A stretch of 64,000 nucleotides of DNA from Diadema setosum (taxonomy: Eukaryota > Echinodermata > Echinoidea > Diadematoida > Diadematidae), in contig CM067065.1 of NCBI GenBank assembly GCA_033980235.1, forward strand, positions 9,069,328 through 9,133,327, read 5' to 3'. Position numbers and translations under genes: made by a program. The notes beneath the pieces are model-generated. The model searched no databases and was not told the DNA's origin. It saw only the letters and a program-made list of their open reading frames with translations. Shown piece by piece: positions 1-13,000 of this stretch (position 1 is its first letter; each line of letters opens with the position of its first letter).

Positions 1-1640
1 TCTCTTAAAGGACTGCGCACCCACGTTTGCCCCGATTATTTCTCAAATTGTTAACCTCAGTATCGAGCAAGCTACCGTACCCTTATCTTTAAAGAAAGGT
101 CTGATCCGTCCTTTGCTGAAAAAAACCTTCATTGGATAAGGAATCATTGACAAGTTATCGTCCTTTATGCAATCTTTCATTTTTGTTCAAGATTTTAGAG
201 AGAGTTGTTTTTTCGAGACTCTCAGACTATATGCTGGAACATGGTCTATTCGATCCTTTACAGTCGGCTTATCGCCCTCACCATAGTGTGGAGACCCTTT
301 TGATAAATGTTTCTAGTTATATTTTAAGGGAAATGGATTCCGGATCCGTCGCAGCAATGGTTTTGTTGGATCTGTCTTCGGCCTTCGACACTGTAGATCA
401 CAGAATTCTTGTCAATATACTTAGAAGTTTGGGTATCCAGGGCCAAGCTCTCGAATGGTTTAAATCATACCTATCACACCATTCACAGTCTGTTCTTTTG
501 AATGGTGTCACATCGTCTTCAAAGCCATTAGGCTGTGGTGTACCTCAAGGCTCTGTTGGCGGGCCCACCCTTTTTTCTATCTATTTGATCGGTCTGCGGA
601 AAATATTTCAAAGGCATTCTGTTCGGTATCATCTATATGCAGACGACATACAAGTTTTTGTATCTTTTCCACCACATCAAATCCAAGCATCTCATGCACT
701 GCGCTGTCTAGAAAATTGCATCATTGATATTAATGCTTGGATGAGGTCTAACTCATTGTTTCTAAACCACAGCAAGTGTGAATTTATCCTTTTTGGTTCT
801 AAATCTCACTTGAATAAGTTGGATATTAATTGTATTTCGATTGTAGGTAATGATATTCCTCTGTCAAAGTCATGTCGTAATCTGGGTGTTATGTTTGACT
901 CTCACATGGCTATGTCCGATCAAATCACCAACATTTCTAAATCAGTCCGTTATCAATTGCGCAATATTGGTCTTATTCGCAAGTATTTGACTCGCTCTGC
1001 CACGGAAAAACTTGTTCATGCACTTATTTCTTCACGCCTTGATTTTGGTAATGGTTTGTTTTTCAATCTACCAAACTCGCAAATTGCCCAATTACAAAAG
1101 CTACAAAATGCCGCTGCACGTATTGTTTCTTTGTCAAGTAAACGCAGTCATATCACACCTATCCTGAAGAGTCTTCATTGATACTTCTTTTGGTTTATCA
1201 TTTTATTGAGGGAACAGCTCCTGATTACAATGTTTGTTTGTTTCGTCAATACCAACTTTCACGAACTCTTCGATCCTCAAATTCAAGTCTCTTACATATT
1301 CCGTTTTCTAGGAAATCTTGGGGGGGAACGTGCTTTCGCTCACGCTGGACCAACACTGTGGAATTCACTTCCTCGTGAGCTGAAAGACTCAAGCTCTATA
1401 ACATCTTTCAGGAGTAATTTAAAATCCTATCTGTTTAGCAGTGCATTTTGAAGACCAATGTCTTTTGAAGACAGACTTTCATGTCTTTTTTTTTCTGCTT
1501 CTTCATCTTCTTCTATTACTCTGATGTACTTGTATTTTCAATCTGTTTGCTTTGATGTACCTATTGTAAAGCGCCTTGAGCATTTAATCAAAGTGGAGAA
1601 CGGCGCTATAGAAATTGTATTATTATTATTATTATTATCA
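1..1640 (+). mobile_element. CR1/L2-type LINE, 3' part, decayed
   Basis: Non-LTR retrotransposon cut by the window start. Its reverse transcriptase is recognisable (see next entry). The tail has the typical GCGCCTTGAGCA...GGCGCTATAGAAATTGTA sequence followed by (ATT)n at about 1619-1637, the 3' signature of CR1/L2-like LINEs. The endonuclease domain is not in the window. The element is not mobile: it carries frameshifts and a deletion in the coding part. Confidence 0.9.
34..1451 (+). pseudogene. LINE reverse transcriptase, frameshifted
   Basis: The longest intact frame is 132-1181 (349 residues). It contains SYRPLCNLSFLFKILERVV, LLDLSSAFDTVDH (RT motif A), GVPQGSVGGPTLF and LYADDIQ, the catalytic YADD at about 635-646. 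The preceding frame (KKGLIRPLLKK) is one base out of register across the A7 run near 120-126, which points to a one-base insertion. After 1181 the frame jumps: LLLVYHFIEGTAP and then GERAFAHAGPTLWNSLPREL continue the C-terminal LINE domain in other frames after a short deletion. Confidence 0.92.
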
Positions 1641-2421
1641 TTAATGTATCGATTTAGTCACTCATAATTTTGAGAGTTTATTACTGTATACTTTGAAATA
1701 TACGCCATTTCAGGAAAACATCGGTACCATTGCGAAGGTAAAATGTTTTGAATTGGCAAGGGGGAAGATTAGTGTTTAGCACCCTCAGAGGAGAGGCCAT
1801 AGCACAAAAAAATCCAAGATTTTGGATATTCTCCCAGCGTTATACGCGTGTAGATTCAGTGGCGCATTCAGAGGGGGGCGCAACCGGCGCACGCCCCCCT
1901 TTATTTTTCGTACAAAACAAAAGAAATAAAAAGAAAAAACATGAAATGAAACCCGGAAATGGCACCAGAAATATTAGTCACGCCCCCCCCCCCTTACAGA
2001 ATTCCTGGATCCGCCTCTGTAGATTTGTATGCATCTGTTCTTGTTTGTGTCTTTTTCTGGCTACATACGACTCAATTCCTAATGTCCGTAGGCTATATAT
2101 GAATAAGCATTGTTTTAATTTGTACTTCCATGTACTCTGAAGTGGTAATTGTATATAATGATGATGTTTTGATTAAATGCTGTACATGGACTTGGATTAT
2201 ATTTAGTTACATGTGTATTTAGGTGATGTCTACATTTCACATGCTTTGCTTTTTAGCGGGTTGCTGACCTTTGTTTTTATACTGACTTTTTTTTCTTTCA
2301 TCATTGCTAAATGTGCATTGTCATTCCTACGTAAATGTGTACATATCTTACTATATACGTTATACATTTTATATTTCTTACAAAATGATAAAACAGTAAT
2401 TTGTGTAATGTATGCTTTACA
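1641..2421. other. Stretch without recognised gene
   Basis: AT-rich DNA between the LINE tail and the TTAA-flanked MITE. It has C-runs near 1985 and T-rich tracts. The open frames here show no domain or motif I recognise. Confidence 0.5.
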
Positions 2422-2768
2422 TTAAAGGGGATGGCTAGTAACCGATCAGTGGGAATCAGTGGGAATGCCGAGGGATGATTGTTCCAATCCTTGTGGGATA
2501 TTATCTACTGTTGTGTGAAAATTATTTGCTTCAGAACGGTCTCATATTCAAGTTATGTGCAGATTAATGCCCCGTCACTGACCAGGCACGCTAACCTGGA
2601 AACATTAAACTGCACATTACTTGAATATGAGACCATTCTGAATCAAACAATTTTCACACTACAATAGATATATAATGTACTCTTAAATGAATCCCACAAG
2701 GATTGGAACAATCATCCTCCAGCATTCCCACTGATTCCCACTGATCAGTTACTAGCCATCCCCTTTAA
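2422..2768. mobile_element. Foldback MITE, TTAA-flanked, copy 1
   Basis: Bounded by TTAA at both ends, with inverted termini AGGGGATGGCTAGTAACC. The two halves are near-complete inverted copies (about 150 bp arms) around a loop of about 40 bases. A second copy lies at 38076-38410. The left arm carries a duplicated ATCAGTGGGA block. TTAA target duplications are typical of piggyBac-type transposons; that assignment is inferred. Confidence 0.88.
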
Positions 2769-2787
2769 GTTCTATTTGAAGAGCTCA

Positions 2788-4610
2788 GTTGCAAAAGGTA
2801 CTACATCCATTTTCCATCAAAATCCACTTTTTGGCCTAGATGTACTCATTTTTAGGACCTCTTTACTCCTATACTAACGAAAAGCTGAATTTCCAACTAA
2901 AAGGTGTTAAAAAATTACACTTAAAAATCAATTCGGTTGCAAGAGGTACTACATCCATTTTAGTTGGGTTGCAAAAGGTACTACATCCACTCCAATGACA
3001 TCATCCGGAAAGTGACCAATCAGAGAGCAGCATTGTCTTGACCCTCTACCATTGCCTACTGACTTAATCCGTAAACAAAAGAAGTTGGCTTTTGGCTTTC
3101 TGTTAAAATCACCACGCAAATCTGACCAATATCTTGAAAAACTTATCACATTTCTATCAAGCAATGTGGGGAAAATTAAGGACAACTCATTGACAAAGCA
3201 TACCATCCCAGAAGAAGGATCATGAATTAAAAGCAGTCGACAAGAGCAAAGGAGAAACTGGAGAAATTACGCGACTCTCCTGTAGTCCTACATACTGCAT
3301 CTACTGTCAGTTATCGGTACCGTGCGTTACTGCTACGGTGTTGAGTTTGAGCAATAAATTGTCCCCAGAATAAAGTACAGACACTTTGTAGGTATGGTCT
3401 ATTTCTTACATAAATAGCTTAACAGCTAATAAGTTTGACAACTAGTCTAAAAGCAAAGTTACTTTGTTATATGTATACAATGGCATAGAATTCTGACATC
3501 CCTACCAATAGTGCTTTACCTCTGGGTATGCTGTGCTATTTTAACTATAGGAGCATGATGTCAAGTACCAGGCCCCAGGGCTTGAAAGTACATAGTGACA
3601 TACAGCTCTGAACACTAGATTTATATTCATTCTTGTAAATGACACCTTTTACTTATACAACGTCACAAAGGTAATACCAAATGTGCGTTTAGTATAGGTG
3701 GTCATATTACTCATCGACGGTCTTGATTTCTATCATCTATTAGATTATCAGATTTATCTTAAAGAACATACAAGAATGGAATTCAGGTAATGAATTTAAT
3801 TACGCCGTTGAGAAAATACAGCACATTCAGATGCTACTATTCACCTTTTCCCTTGGAAGTTTCGTTGAAAAAATGAATGAAAGATAATGAATACAGTATT
3901 CTTGAGACACGTGAAGGGAGAATTCACAGGGAGAAAAATAGCCAAAAATTTAATACAAAGAGGAAAAAGATAAGAAATCTTGAGATAAAGCTCGTGAGAG
4001 AAAAACAAAAGGAGAAAACGGAAGAGAGAAATCACCTGGTGAGATATTGTGACCCCTCCCCATCTATAACCGTTTACGCATAATGGATCCCCGCCCCCCA
4101 CCCCATGCTTATGACCAATGACAGTCATTCATTCAGAATATTATTCAGCAAGGGAGAAGTGGGGCAGTAGCGATGCACATTGGTTTGTTATTCTTGATGC
4201 TAAATAGATACTAAAATGATGCTAAAAATTGATGCTAAAATACCTAGACCCCCTTGACCTTGTATCCCATCCCCATAAACATCATAGCTGAAAAAATAAA
4301 TCTGCGAAACATGTCATATCATCACACTAAATATCTCTGGCATGTGAAATTTCGGTTTCAAAAGGTACTACATCCACTTTCGGTTGCAAAAGGTACCACA
4401 TCCCCAAAAATATAAAAATGTTAAATTCATTTAAAAAAAAATAAATGAATGGACCTGGATTTTCTTAGAGAGTGATTTCAGTGTTGTATCATCTAGCAGT
4501 ATAATACGGGGAAATATCTTTCCAGTCTGAGCTTGCTAAATATAATAATTAAAAAATCGCGTTTTTCTCAGAACTTGAAATTATGGATGTAGTACCTTTT
4601 GAAACCGAAC
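2788..4610. repeat. Cluster of GGTTGCAAAAGGTACTACATCC motifs
   Basis: Forward copies of a roughly 22-base motif (core AAAAGGTACTACATCCA) begin near 2788, 2935, 2967, 4354 and 4381. One inverted copy ends near 4610. This looks like the termini of one or more DNA elements of about 0.3-1.8 kb, perhaps nested. The DNA between has no recognised protein; the open frames at 2949-3206 and 3841-4128 are not supported. Confidence 0.6.
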
Positions 4611-5582
4611 TCTTCATTTTTGTTACCACTGATACTGGGTCGAAATATATGAATAATTGGATTGAATGGAATTGAATTGACTTTGCCTTGACGGCCGGAC
4701 AGGTTGTCGGTGAGTCGGTGCGTTGCAAAATCTTGTGGATCGAACTATTCCATCAGATTTTGAGCAACTAGTCTAGAACTTTTCACATGTTATGTCAATT
4801 TGCCTCGGTATCGAATATTCCGTTCTAATAGCTTCGGCAAATTGTTTATAAAAAAAATTATACCAATAGGTCGTGAATCGAACTAATCCTTCAGTTTGAT
4901 CCAGAGCAGCGGAATGTTTCAAGTCAATTTCTCTCAAGGCCTTTTGATACTGTGATTGAAAATCCCACTAATTTAACCCATAAAGAAAAGATCCGGACTG
5001 GTGATCAATGTAACTTTTCGTTTTTTTTTAAACCTGTTTTTTGAATTGTCAATAAAAGTGTTGCCATGCCATCAAACATTTTATTGTATTATTTTATTTT
5101 TGATAGATGCATGTTCACTTTTTAAGCAAGCCATTTGACATTTCTTTTTGATCACCTTTTTCCGAGTGACAAGAAAAATGTGTGACCATGGAGATGTGTG
5201 TGTGTGTGCGTGTGTGTGTGTAGGCCTACGTATGTGCCTGTGTGTCTGGTGTAGGGCGATGACAAGATATTGTGAGGGCACGGTGTCAAGGATTATCACG
5301 TAGCGTAGTTTTAGCTACCAATAGCAACATAGTTTCACAACTGCACACTTATATTCTGGTTCTTCGAAGAGCTATTAAGGAAAATACAACATTAGTTATA
5401 TGTAAGAAAGGTTTTGACAATATGGACTGTACACGGGTCATTTCAACATGTTAGCAACACGGTAATACATTTTCGATTATGCTCAGCTCTAAAGCTTGTA
5501 CACATAAGTTCACACAGGCAACATACCTCGAAATATGAATGGGTAAACAAGACGTTCCACCCCCCCCCCAATCACACACACG
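4611..5582. other. Stretch without recognised gene
   Basis: Holds only a short TG tract (5195-5220) and AT-rich DNA. No exon or known element seen. Confidence 0.5.
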
Positions 5583-5586
5583 CATA

Positions 5587-5642
<56 letters not shown>

Positions 5643-5915
5643 TATATGTACATATACATATATATATATATGAAAAGTTTGTTCGCAAAAACCGATAAGT
5701 CCATTTTTGAAGATTTTGAAGTACGATCTCTGTCATAAAGTACAAAATAATGCCTTTTAAGTGATATATTGGTCACTATGTATAAAGGTATATTTTTACA
5801 GTCATGGTTAACAGAAGCAACAAAATTCTTATTATTCACTTTATTTTTCTTGACCTTTAATCGCAAATATCTCCATTTGGCAAATATGGGCTTATCGGTT
5901 TTTGCGAACAAACTC

Positions 5916-5956
<41 letters not shown>
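5583..5956. mobile_element. 249-bp MITE set between two (TA)n tracts, copy 1
   Basis: The element spans about 5671-5919 and has inverted ends GAAAAGTTTGTTCGCAAAAA...TTTTTGCGAACAAACTCTTC containing the AACCGATAAGTCCAT block. It is in the opposite internal orientation to the copies at 13210 and 14474. (TA)n tracts of about 85 and 37 bp flank it (5583-5670 and 5920-5956). Confidence 0.85.
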
Positions 5957-5959
<3 letters not shown>

Positions 5960-8900
5960 ATTGTGACCAAAGAGCTCTAAACCACCAAAGAGTTGGAGAT
6001 CAAGATTCTCCATCATGGACAAAAAAAAAAAAAAAAAAAAAAAATCTCTATTACTGTGGCGGCTTTCAAAACAGAAGTCAACATTTTATGTTTTTGTTGT
6101 TGTTTTCCATCTCAGAGAATCCTGGTCCCCAACTTTTTGTGGAATTAGAGCTGTTTGGTTATATATCTTTTTTAGGACCATCTTGTTTTCAGACAAGTAC
6201 TGCTTCAATGTGAGATAAAGCATGTTCACGTTTGCACTCTTGCACTGCACGCTTGAGCGGAATGACCCCTTATACCTTCATTCACTCTTTCTCGATTTTC
6301 TATGAAACCAGTGGGCATCGCTACTCAGATTTTGAATTCGGGTAGGGAGGTCCACTTTTAACAAGTCGTACTATAATTTTAAAACATATCCATAGAGCTC
6401 ACTCTTCTAAATTGTGAAGAAGAGTGATAATTTATGTTTGCCTCCTTTTTGTGGGTTTTAAGCTGGCCGGTCACACACTAACGCACATACAAAAACACCA
6501 ACACACATTTGTATTATAAAACAAAACAAAATTACCAGATAGACATGAATAAACGAGAGTCCGCAACATTGATGTCATGACACATAGACATAGACATGCA
6601 CAACACGAAATCACAACACACACTTCAGTCCTCAACCCAGCACCCACGAACACCCAAGCTCAGTATCCACATCAACTGAAGGTAAACACTAGCATCTGTA
6701 TAAAATGTGTATTTCATCATTTTATTTTTGCCATTTCAGATCTGGCAAAACCAAGATAATCCATTGCTGGGCTATCATCCTGTTCTGAATGATATTATGT
6801 CAATGTGTTCTTATACGATAGGCTAAGTACGTTATATGCCATAATAAAGGTTGACACATTATCACTGCGCGATATTTATATACATGTATAATCATGTTTC
6901 TTTTTTAAGTTATGAAGTTCATGATTTCAAGTGTATTCCACATAAAATAATTGTAGCTCTACATTGTACAGGTATTGTTTTAAGCAGTGGTGCTGTATAA
7001 AGGAATCCCTTGATTTATCAGACTCTTCTCCGTTAACCTGTTAACGCAAAACTGATGAAGGTCCACTGAGGAACCGAAAGTTCGGCGACCATTTAACGTT
7101 TTCAAATTCATAGCTACCATACATTCAGATGTGATTACCTCAACAAATGTTATATATTTTAGATGAAACAACATTTACAAAAAGGGATACAAATATTGCC
7201 AACGTCACTGTAATCGTAGATAGATTTATTACATGCTGCCATCCGAATATACGATCAAAACTTTTCATAATTCTTTACTGATTATTAGTCTTTCAGCATG
7301 AAGATGATTACTCAAATATATTGGCATAATATAAAAGCACAGGGAACGTCGTAGATACTGGCGTCACTCGCTCCATATAGAGAGGATAACATCTTTGAAC
7401 AAAATAATTACTATAATTATTTTCATTAAAAAAATTGTAATTTAGTACTAAAGAATTGGCCTTGATAGCATTCTATATTCCGATGCTACAATGCAGTGGT
7501 GTTTGGTGTATTAAATTCACCAATGTGAATTGTACATCAAAACAAAAGACACTGAAGGCACAGGCCACGTCGAGTTATTACCAACTGTATAAGTAAATAT
7601 GTGACATTTGAACTTAGAAAGTTAAAGTTTCTTGAGCACACACCTTACAGATATGATCATCAATAGTACTATTTTTGGGGTGGTTTCTTCACAAGTATAG
7701 GTAAAACCCGAAATTGCATTATTGCACGATTTGTACTTAATTTCAAGCATGATAATGTTAGCAAGGTTGACGAACATGATTATGACAGCACCCTTTCTAT
7801 TTTTTCTTGATGTCTTCTAAGCCTGGACGCAATCCGAGTATTAATTCGTAATTCTTTGCATGTCAAAACGTCATTAACGAAAATTTGTATCCACCGGTCC
7901 TGCCAAAATGGCATTCTACTCTCTCATACGAAGCATGTTAAACAGAAAGAGCTTTAATTCTACAGCAAATCAGTGCCCAACTCGAAGAGAAGGAAGTTAC
8001 AGTTGACAAAACAACTTGGGAAAGAGAACATGTGAATTATACATAATTCGGTACAATCTAAAGTTCGACATTGCCGCGCGTATGTAAAACGTATCACACT
8101 AAGAAAGTATCGCCACCTAAAACGATGAGCCACTACATACATGTATATAGCTGTGATGTATAGCTGTTACAATATATCAAAGTGTTCAAAAAATAAAATT
8201 TTTAAATGAAGTATCGACGTTAGTGTCAAAGTATTTACAGTACATTGCATAAACAAAACGTTCAAGTAGCCAACAAACTCAGGGCCTTTTGCAATACTTG
8301 ACGATAATTGATAGATAGATGGGTATTATCAGTAGAGTTTATAATAGTGATAGTAGCTTGGAAACTAACTGCCAATAAAGTAAACTTGTGCAAGATAATA
8401 CATACAGTATACAATAAGTGACATTACTAAACCATCGTGTAAATGTACAAATTGTAGGTATCGTGAAAGCGACTTTCTGTGAAGTCCGACAATTTCATAA
8501 TGATATCAGCATTATAGCATACAGCACGCCTCGAAGTCATCAATGACAATTTTTCTGAAATTGGAAGGGATTTCTTTTCAATTTCATTCTATTCTTATCT
8601 GTCAATTTCCGTGATAAAGTGTGCTCCGTTTAATACGGACACGGTTTTAACGAAATTTCGGATACAACGCAGAAGAATTCAGTGTCCAAGTTATCCAGAT
8701 ATCGATATACAATGTTACTATATTCAGATATAGGGAAATCTTAATGTAAAGAAAGGAAATGAGACTTCGTTATAACATGAGTCGCTTGTTTCAAATAGTA
8801 ATGACTGAAGTTGCTAATAGATGTCATGTAATTATTTGATAATTCTGAAGATCTTTTGAGCACATAAGGTATAGAGACTACAAGGAACTTGCGCATCCTG

Positions 8901-9038
8901 AATTTTGTCCACTTCAACAAATGTGCTCTGACCGCTGCTACAGGTCCACGGCCTCGATGGTCAGCGAGAAGTAAACGCTTTCTGAAGTTCTTACTGTCAC
9001 GTGTCTGTCATGTGATGCCCCACGTTGATATCCCATCT
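5957..9038. other. Region downstream of the C3-like gene
   Basis: Contains a poly-A run at 6021-6043 and the likely 3' UTR of the C3-like gene just below 9039. I see no other gene. A GAGGAACCGAAAGTTCGGCG-type hairpin lies near 7069. The open frames are short and without motifs. Confidence 0.5.
8629..8634 (-). promoter_or_regulatory. Possible poly(A) signal ATTAAA for the C3-like gene
   Basis: ATTAAA on the minus strand about 405 bases after the stop codon. I saw no AATAAA on that strand between the stop and this point. Common hexamers occur by chance in AT-rich DNA, so this is a weak call. Confidence 0.25.
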
Positions 9039-9141
9039 TTATCCGTGACAACCGACGCGTGTCATTTCAGCCTGAAATTGATCCAGTAGCCTCTTCTGTG
9101 GCCTCCATGGTGCAAACACTGAATTGGCGTCAACCAAATAC
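9039..9141 (-). CDS. C3: C3-like exon w21: C-terminal exon with stop
   Basis: Residues 885-918 and TAA. It encodes YLVDANSVFAPWRPQ, then KRLLDQFQAEMTRVGCHG. The l..F...m..vGC ending is the standard C terminus of C3, C4 and C5. Acceptor CACAGATACAG; its one base completes the GG|G codon from w20. The upstream extension of this frame (to 9248) is intron. Confidence 0.94.
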
Positions 9142-9988
9142 CTGTATCTGTGTTTAACATAATAATGACATTTTGAAGGTTGAAATAGGATGTAAAGGTG
9201 TATGTCGTCTAATATGAAGGGTTTTATTGCAAAATGACCAAAGTGCAATTTTCAAACATTTCAAAGTAAGTTTATCATCAGATCAGACAAAATTGAATAT
9301 TTCCAGTAATACCTGACTTGTGGTGAGGAATATTCCAGAATACCAAAACTTCTAGAATAATCTAGAAGATATAATTGAAAATATCTTTATTTTCTTTTAA
9401 TTTTCTATTTTGAGCAGCTTTAATCAGAAATATCTAAATTTAATAAGATTGGATTTAGCTCGTTTTGTGATAAAACTCTTCATATATATGGGATAATCAT
9501 TGCGAAGTGATTTGAATTTCTTTTTACGAATGGGAAATGAGATGACGATATCAAATGCATTTACTCGCTACTTTCTATCATTAACTATGTGAATAAGAAT
9601 GCAAAGATGGAGGCAAACTTCTAGAATTGAGACCATGCCATTCCGGTCAATGTCACTGATTTGATGGCTTATTCAAGCAAAAGGAAGAAGGGTTATGCCA
9701 ACTGATGTTGCAGTCTGAATGTTGAATGTGTATTAGTGTTGTCATATCCACGTGGGGAGATGGCGGTTACCGAACTGCACATGATCATTATAAATCCCGA
9801 ACAATGATATAGCGATATTACCATCGAACTTTTAGGATTTGTCGACAAAGCAACTTATTTTAGATTTTTTCTTCTCAGAAGACGTTGATTGAAATGACAT
9901 ATGAATTAACTAAGACTGTGTAGAGATGGTCAGAGTGTTTACAATAAAGAAAGAACATTGAAAAAAAAAACACACAATACACACACAA

Positions 9989-10019
<31 letters not shown>

Positions 10020-13000
10020 ACATTTTAATTCTTTCACTACCAGCACTTGAAGAGTGTGCACAATGTTGTGGCATTTCCTGTGCGAATCGGATCTCAAAAC
10101 CCACAAGGGGTTAAAGAATTTGACGTACCCTTCCTCTCCAGTTGCTGTCGTGTATTTAACATATTTGCCGCCCACGAAGACGTACGCCCTCCTCCTTATG
10201 TCGCATTCGCAGTGTTCAGATAAGTACAACTGTCGATGGTCGTTTGCACCGATTCTATCATTCCCTAGGTAGCAGGAAATGGAAGGTTGATGATGGTAGA
10301 TCATATCAAGGCAAAAAACAAAAGAGGAAATGTTAAGGTTTTCTTGACAATGCTTGAAAGAGAAGTTTCAAAGGTTGTAATTGTGCTGGAGTATTGCCAT
10401 GCCCTTTTGGTCCCATCCCACATGATCTAATCCTGTTTCGTATGCAACCTGTCGTCTAATAGCCATTTGATCATATTATCGTATCTTCTACAATTAATAC
10501 TACCATTTAGGCTACGCTAATTTCGTATAATATCCAATTTTTTTGGTCCACTACAGCTTAGTGTCTATCATACCAGATTGTCAAATAACCCGTTTGTTTA
10601 ATAATCGATTCGTCTATTTCCCATTAATTTGTCTAATATTCAATTTGTCTTTCACTACTACCATTTCGTCAATGGGGCCCCTCCCTCCCACTTTGCGTGA
10701 TATCTACAAAGGCAACTGATCACTTGTTAGCTAATTTTCATTCTTTATTTTTTTTTTCCATAGCCATAAGTGTCCTTAGAAGAAACGAAAAGTGGCTTGA
10801 AATTTTAGGACGAGATAAAAATACACCAAATATTAGACCTATTAAAATAAAGATTAAATGGGTAGCAGACCAACCGGCAATAAGACCAACTGTTGGTAGA
10901 CCGAATAAAGCATAGACTAAATGAGATTTAGACTAATGGTAGACAAAATGAGGAAGGGAAAACAGCTGTGTTCACGAAGTGGCAATGAGACCATTTGGAC
11001 ATTAGACGAAATGGCAAATAGCTAAGTGTAGCCAATGCAGAAAATTAAGCGAAATTACTTGATGAACACTAAACCAAATTTTTTGGTACAACAATGAAGA
11101 GCTTCCTTCCATAAGGCACTAAATCCATCATTTTTCATTGGAGTTAGCACCTTTTGGTTGCAAGCTCTTCAAATGTGTTTAGCCGTATTGGAGACAGACG
11201 ATATCAAAATTAGTCCGACTGGTACCATACCAAGCGACAATAGATCGTTGAGTTGATCTGGGTGGTTGAGACTGATGCTCCGATAGAAATAGGGTACGGT
11301 GCGTGTTACACTGCTTGCTGTTATTGTACAACTGTTGTATAATACGCTACTTCATTGGATGTAAATTGGATCCTAAAGACTGCGCTTCTAAAATTAAACC
11401 TTAGCATACTTCAAAAGTGTATGTCATGAAATGTAAAAAAAAAAAGAAACACTCTAATTAAATTCAATCGCGCACGAACGTTGCATAAGTAAAATTACCT
11501 GTTTTGAAGGGAGCTAGCACTGTTGCTTCGATAACAAGAAAGCCATCCTTTCTGGTTACACGTTCTACCTGGATCTTGTAAGCTGAAATACATAATTGTT
11601 ATAATATAAACATCTTCGATTACATTATAACACAGATTGCACGTTAAGTTTACAGGGATGGTATAGCATTGGAGGAGATGATGGTTGGGCTTTTATTTAT
11701 TTTTGTTTGCCAGATACCGAAAAGCACCTTATGAAATAAAACAGAGCATCCTATTCTAAGAGGAATTCAAAGCTTATTAGATGAAAATCGGTTTTGGGAT
11801 GGCTGAGACATCCAAAAACAAAGTAAGATAAGGCGATTCTTTTAAAAGATGGGTCCCACCTTTCATTAGGATTGCTGTTTTGATATGTCAGCCATTTCAA
11901 AACCAATTATACCCAATTCACGTTAAATCCCTCTTGGAGTTACATTTTTTTTTTTTTTTTGTAAGAGGTTTTTCATTATTTTACAAAAGAAAACAAAATG
12001 CGATCCATGTAAAGAAAAGAATATTAATGCGTAAAAAAAATGCCTCCTTCGCAGTGCAGTCTCCGCAGCTGCGACAAATACGTGTATATATGAATGCATC
12101 TTAACATGATTATAGTTTAATTGGATGTGAAATTAGACATTTTAATCGTCTTCTAGGAAGTCAACGTAATGAGTTCGGTGTCGAAAACAATGAAATCGGA
12201 GCAAGGTCTTTTGCGTGATATAACTCTAAATCTAATAGTATAGAAAAAAAAAATGACCGGAACTCGGCAGTCTTTAATTGTTTGAATACAGAAAAGAGTA
12301 TCCTACACAAAAAAAAGGGGAAAGAGATATACACTTAAGCGTACTCATGACTACATCATTGTTCGACACGGTAACTAATGGTCACAAAAATGTTTAAATC
12401 GGAAATTTTAGTGGTCCGAACTATTAAAAAGCAAAAGTAATAAATTGTCTTGAATCTTAGGATCGGGCCACTGAAAGATAAATTTCGTGGAGCCACACCA
12501 ATCTTGAGTGGCCCCGGGCCACCGGGCGTACTTTACATATATCCATACATCATAATAGTGAAACAAGACAGTACACCCTGCACAAAGTTTGAATGAAATC
12601 CTTTGACAGGTAACCAAGTTATTACAATTATTTGCCAAATTTTGGACATATTTCTGTAGTCACAGTCACCTTTGACCCAGTGGTAAACGGACCAAAACGG
12701 GGATCCCTACGATTCGGCAGAAGGAAGTCACTCTTTCCCTTCGAGGAAGCTTGAAACACTAGTAAAAATCAATTGTTGTCATGTTGTCACTGTTGAATTT
12801 TTGTCATCTCCTACGATTTATCGTACAACCACTTTATAATATGCAACAATAATCTTTTTATAATGATTTCTGGACTTATCAAAATCGGACCACAACATAT
12901 TTGCGTTTGAAAAAAAAATGTTGTGGCGGATATATGGTCTCGAGGAGAAGATGGAAGCTAAGTTTGCATTATATGAAAACTGTTATTAGGTATATGCTCG

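Noticed and set aside
5451..6213. Open frames rich in Tyr-Ile repeats
   Set aside because: They are translations of (TA)n tracts, with no conserved domain. The same applies near 14413-14880, 27214 and 29254.
9939..10128. Cys-Val-rich C terminus of the C3-like protein
   Set aside because: It is intron: a GTACGT donor at 10128 joins in phase to exon w21, which carries the conserved GC ending. The Cys-Val codons come from a (CA)n tract.
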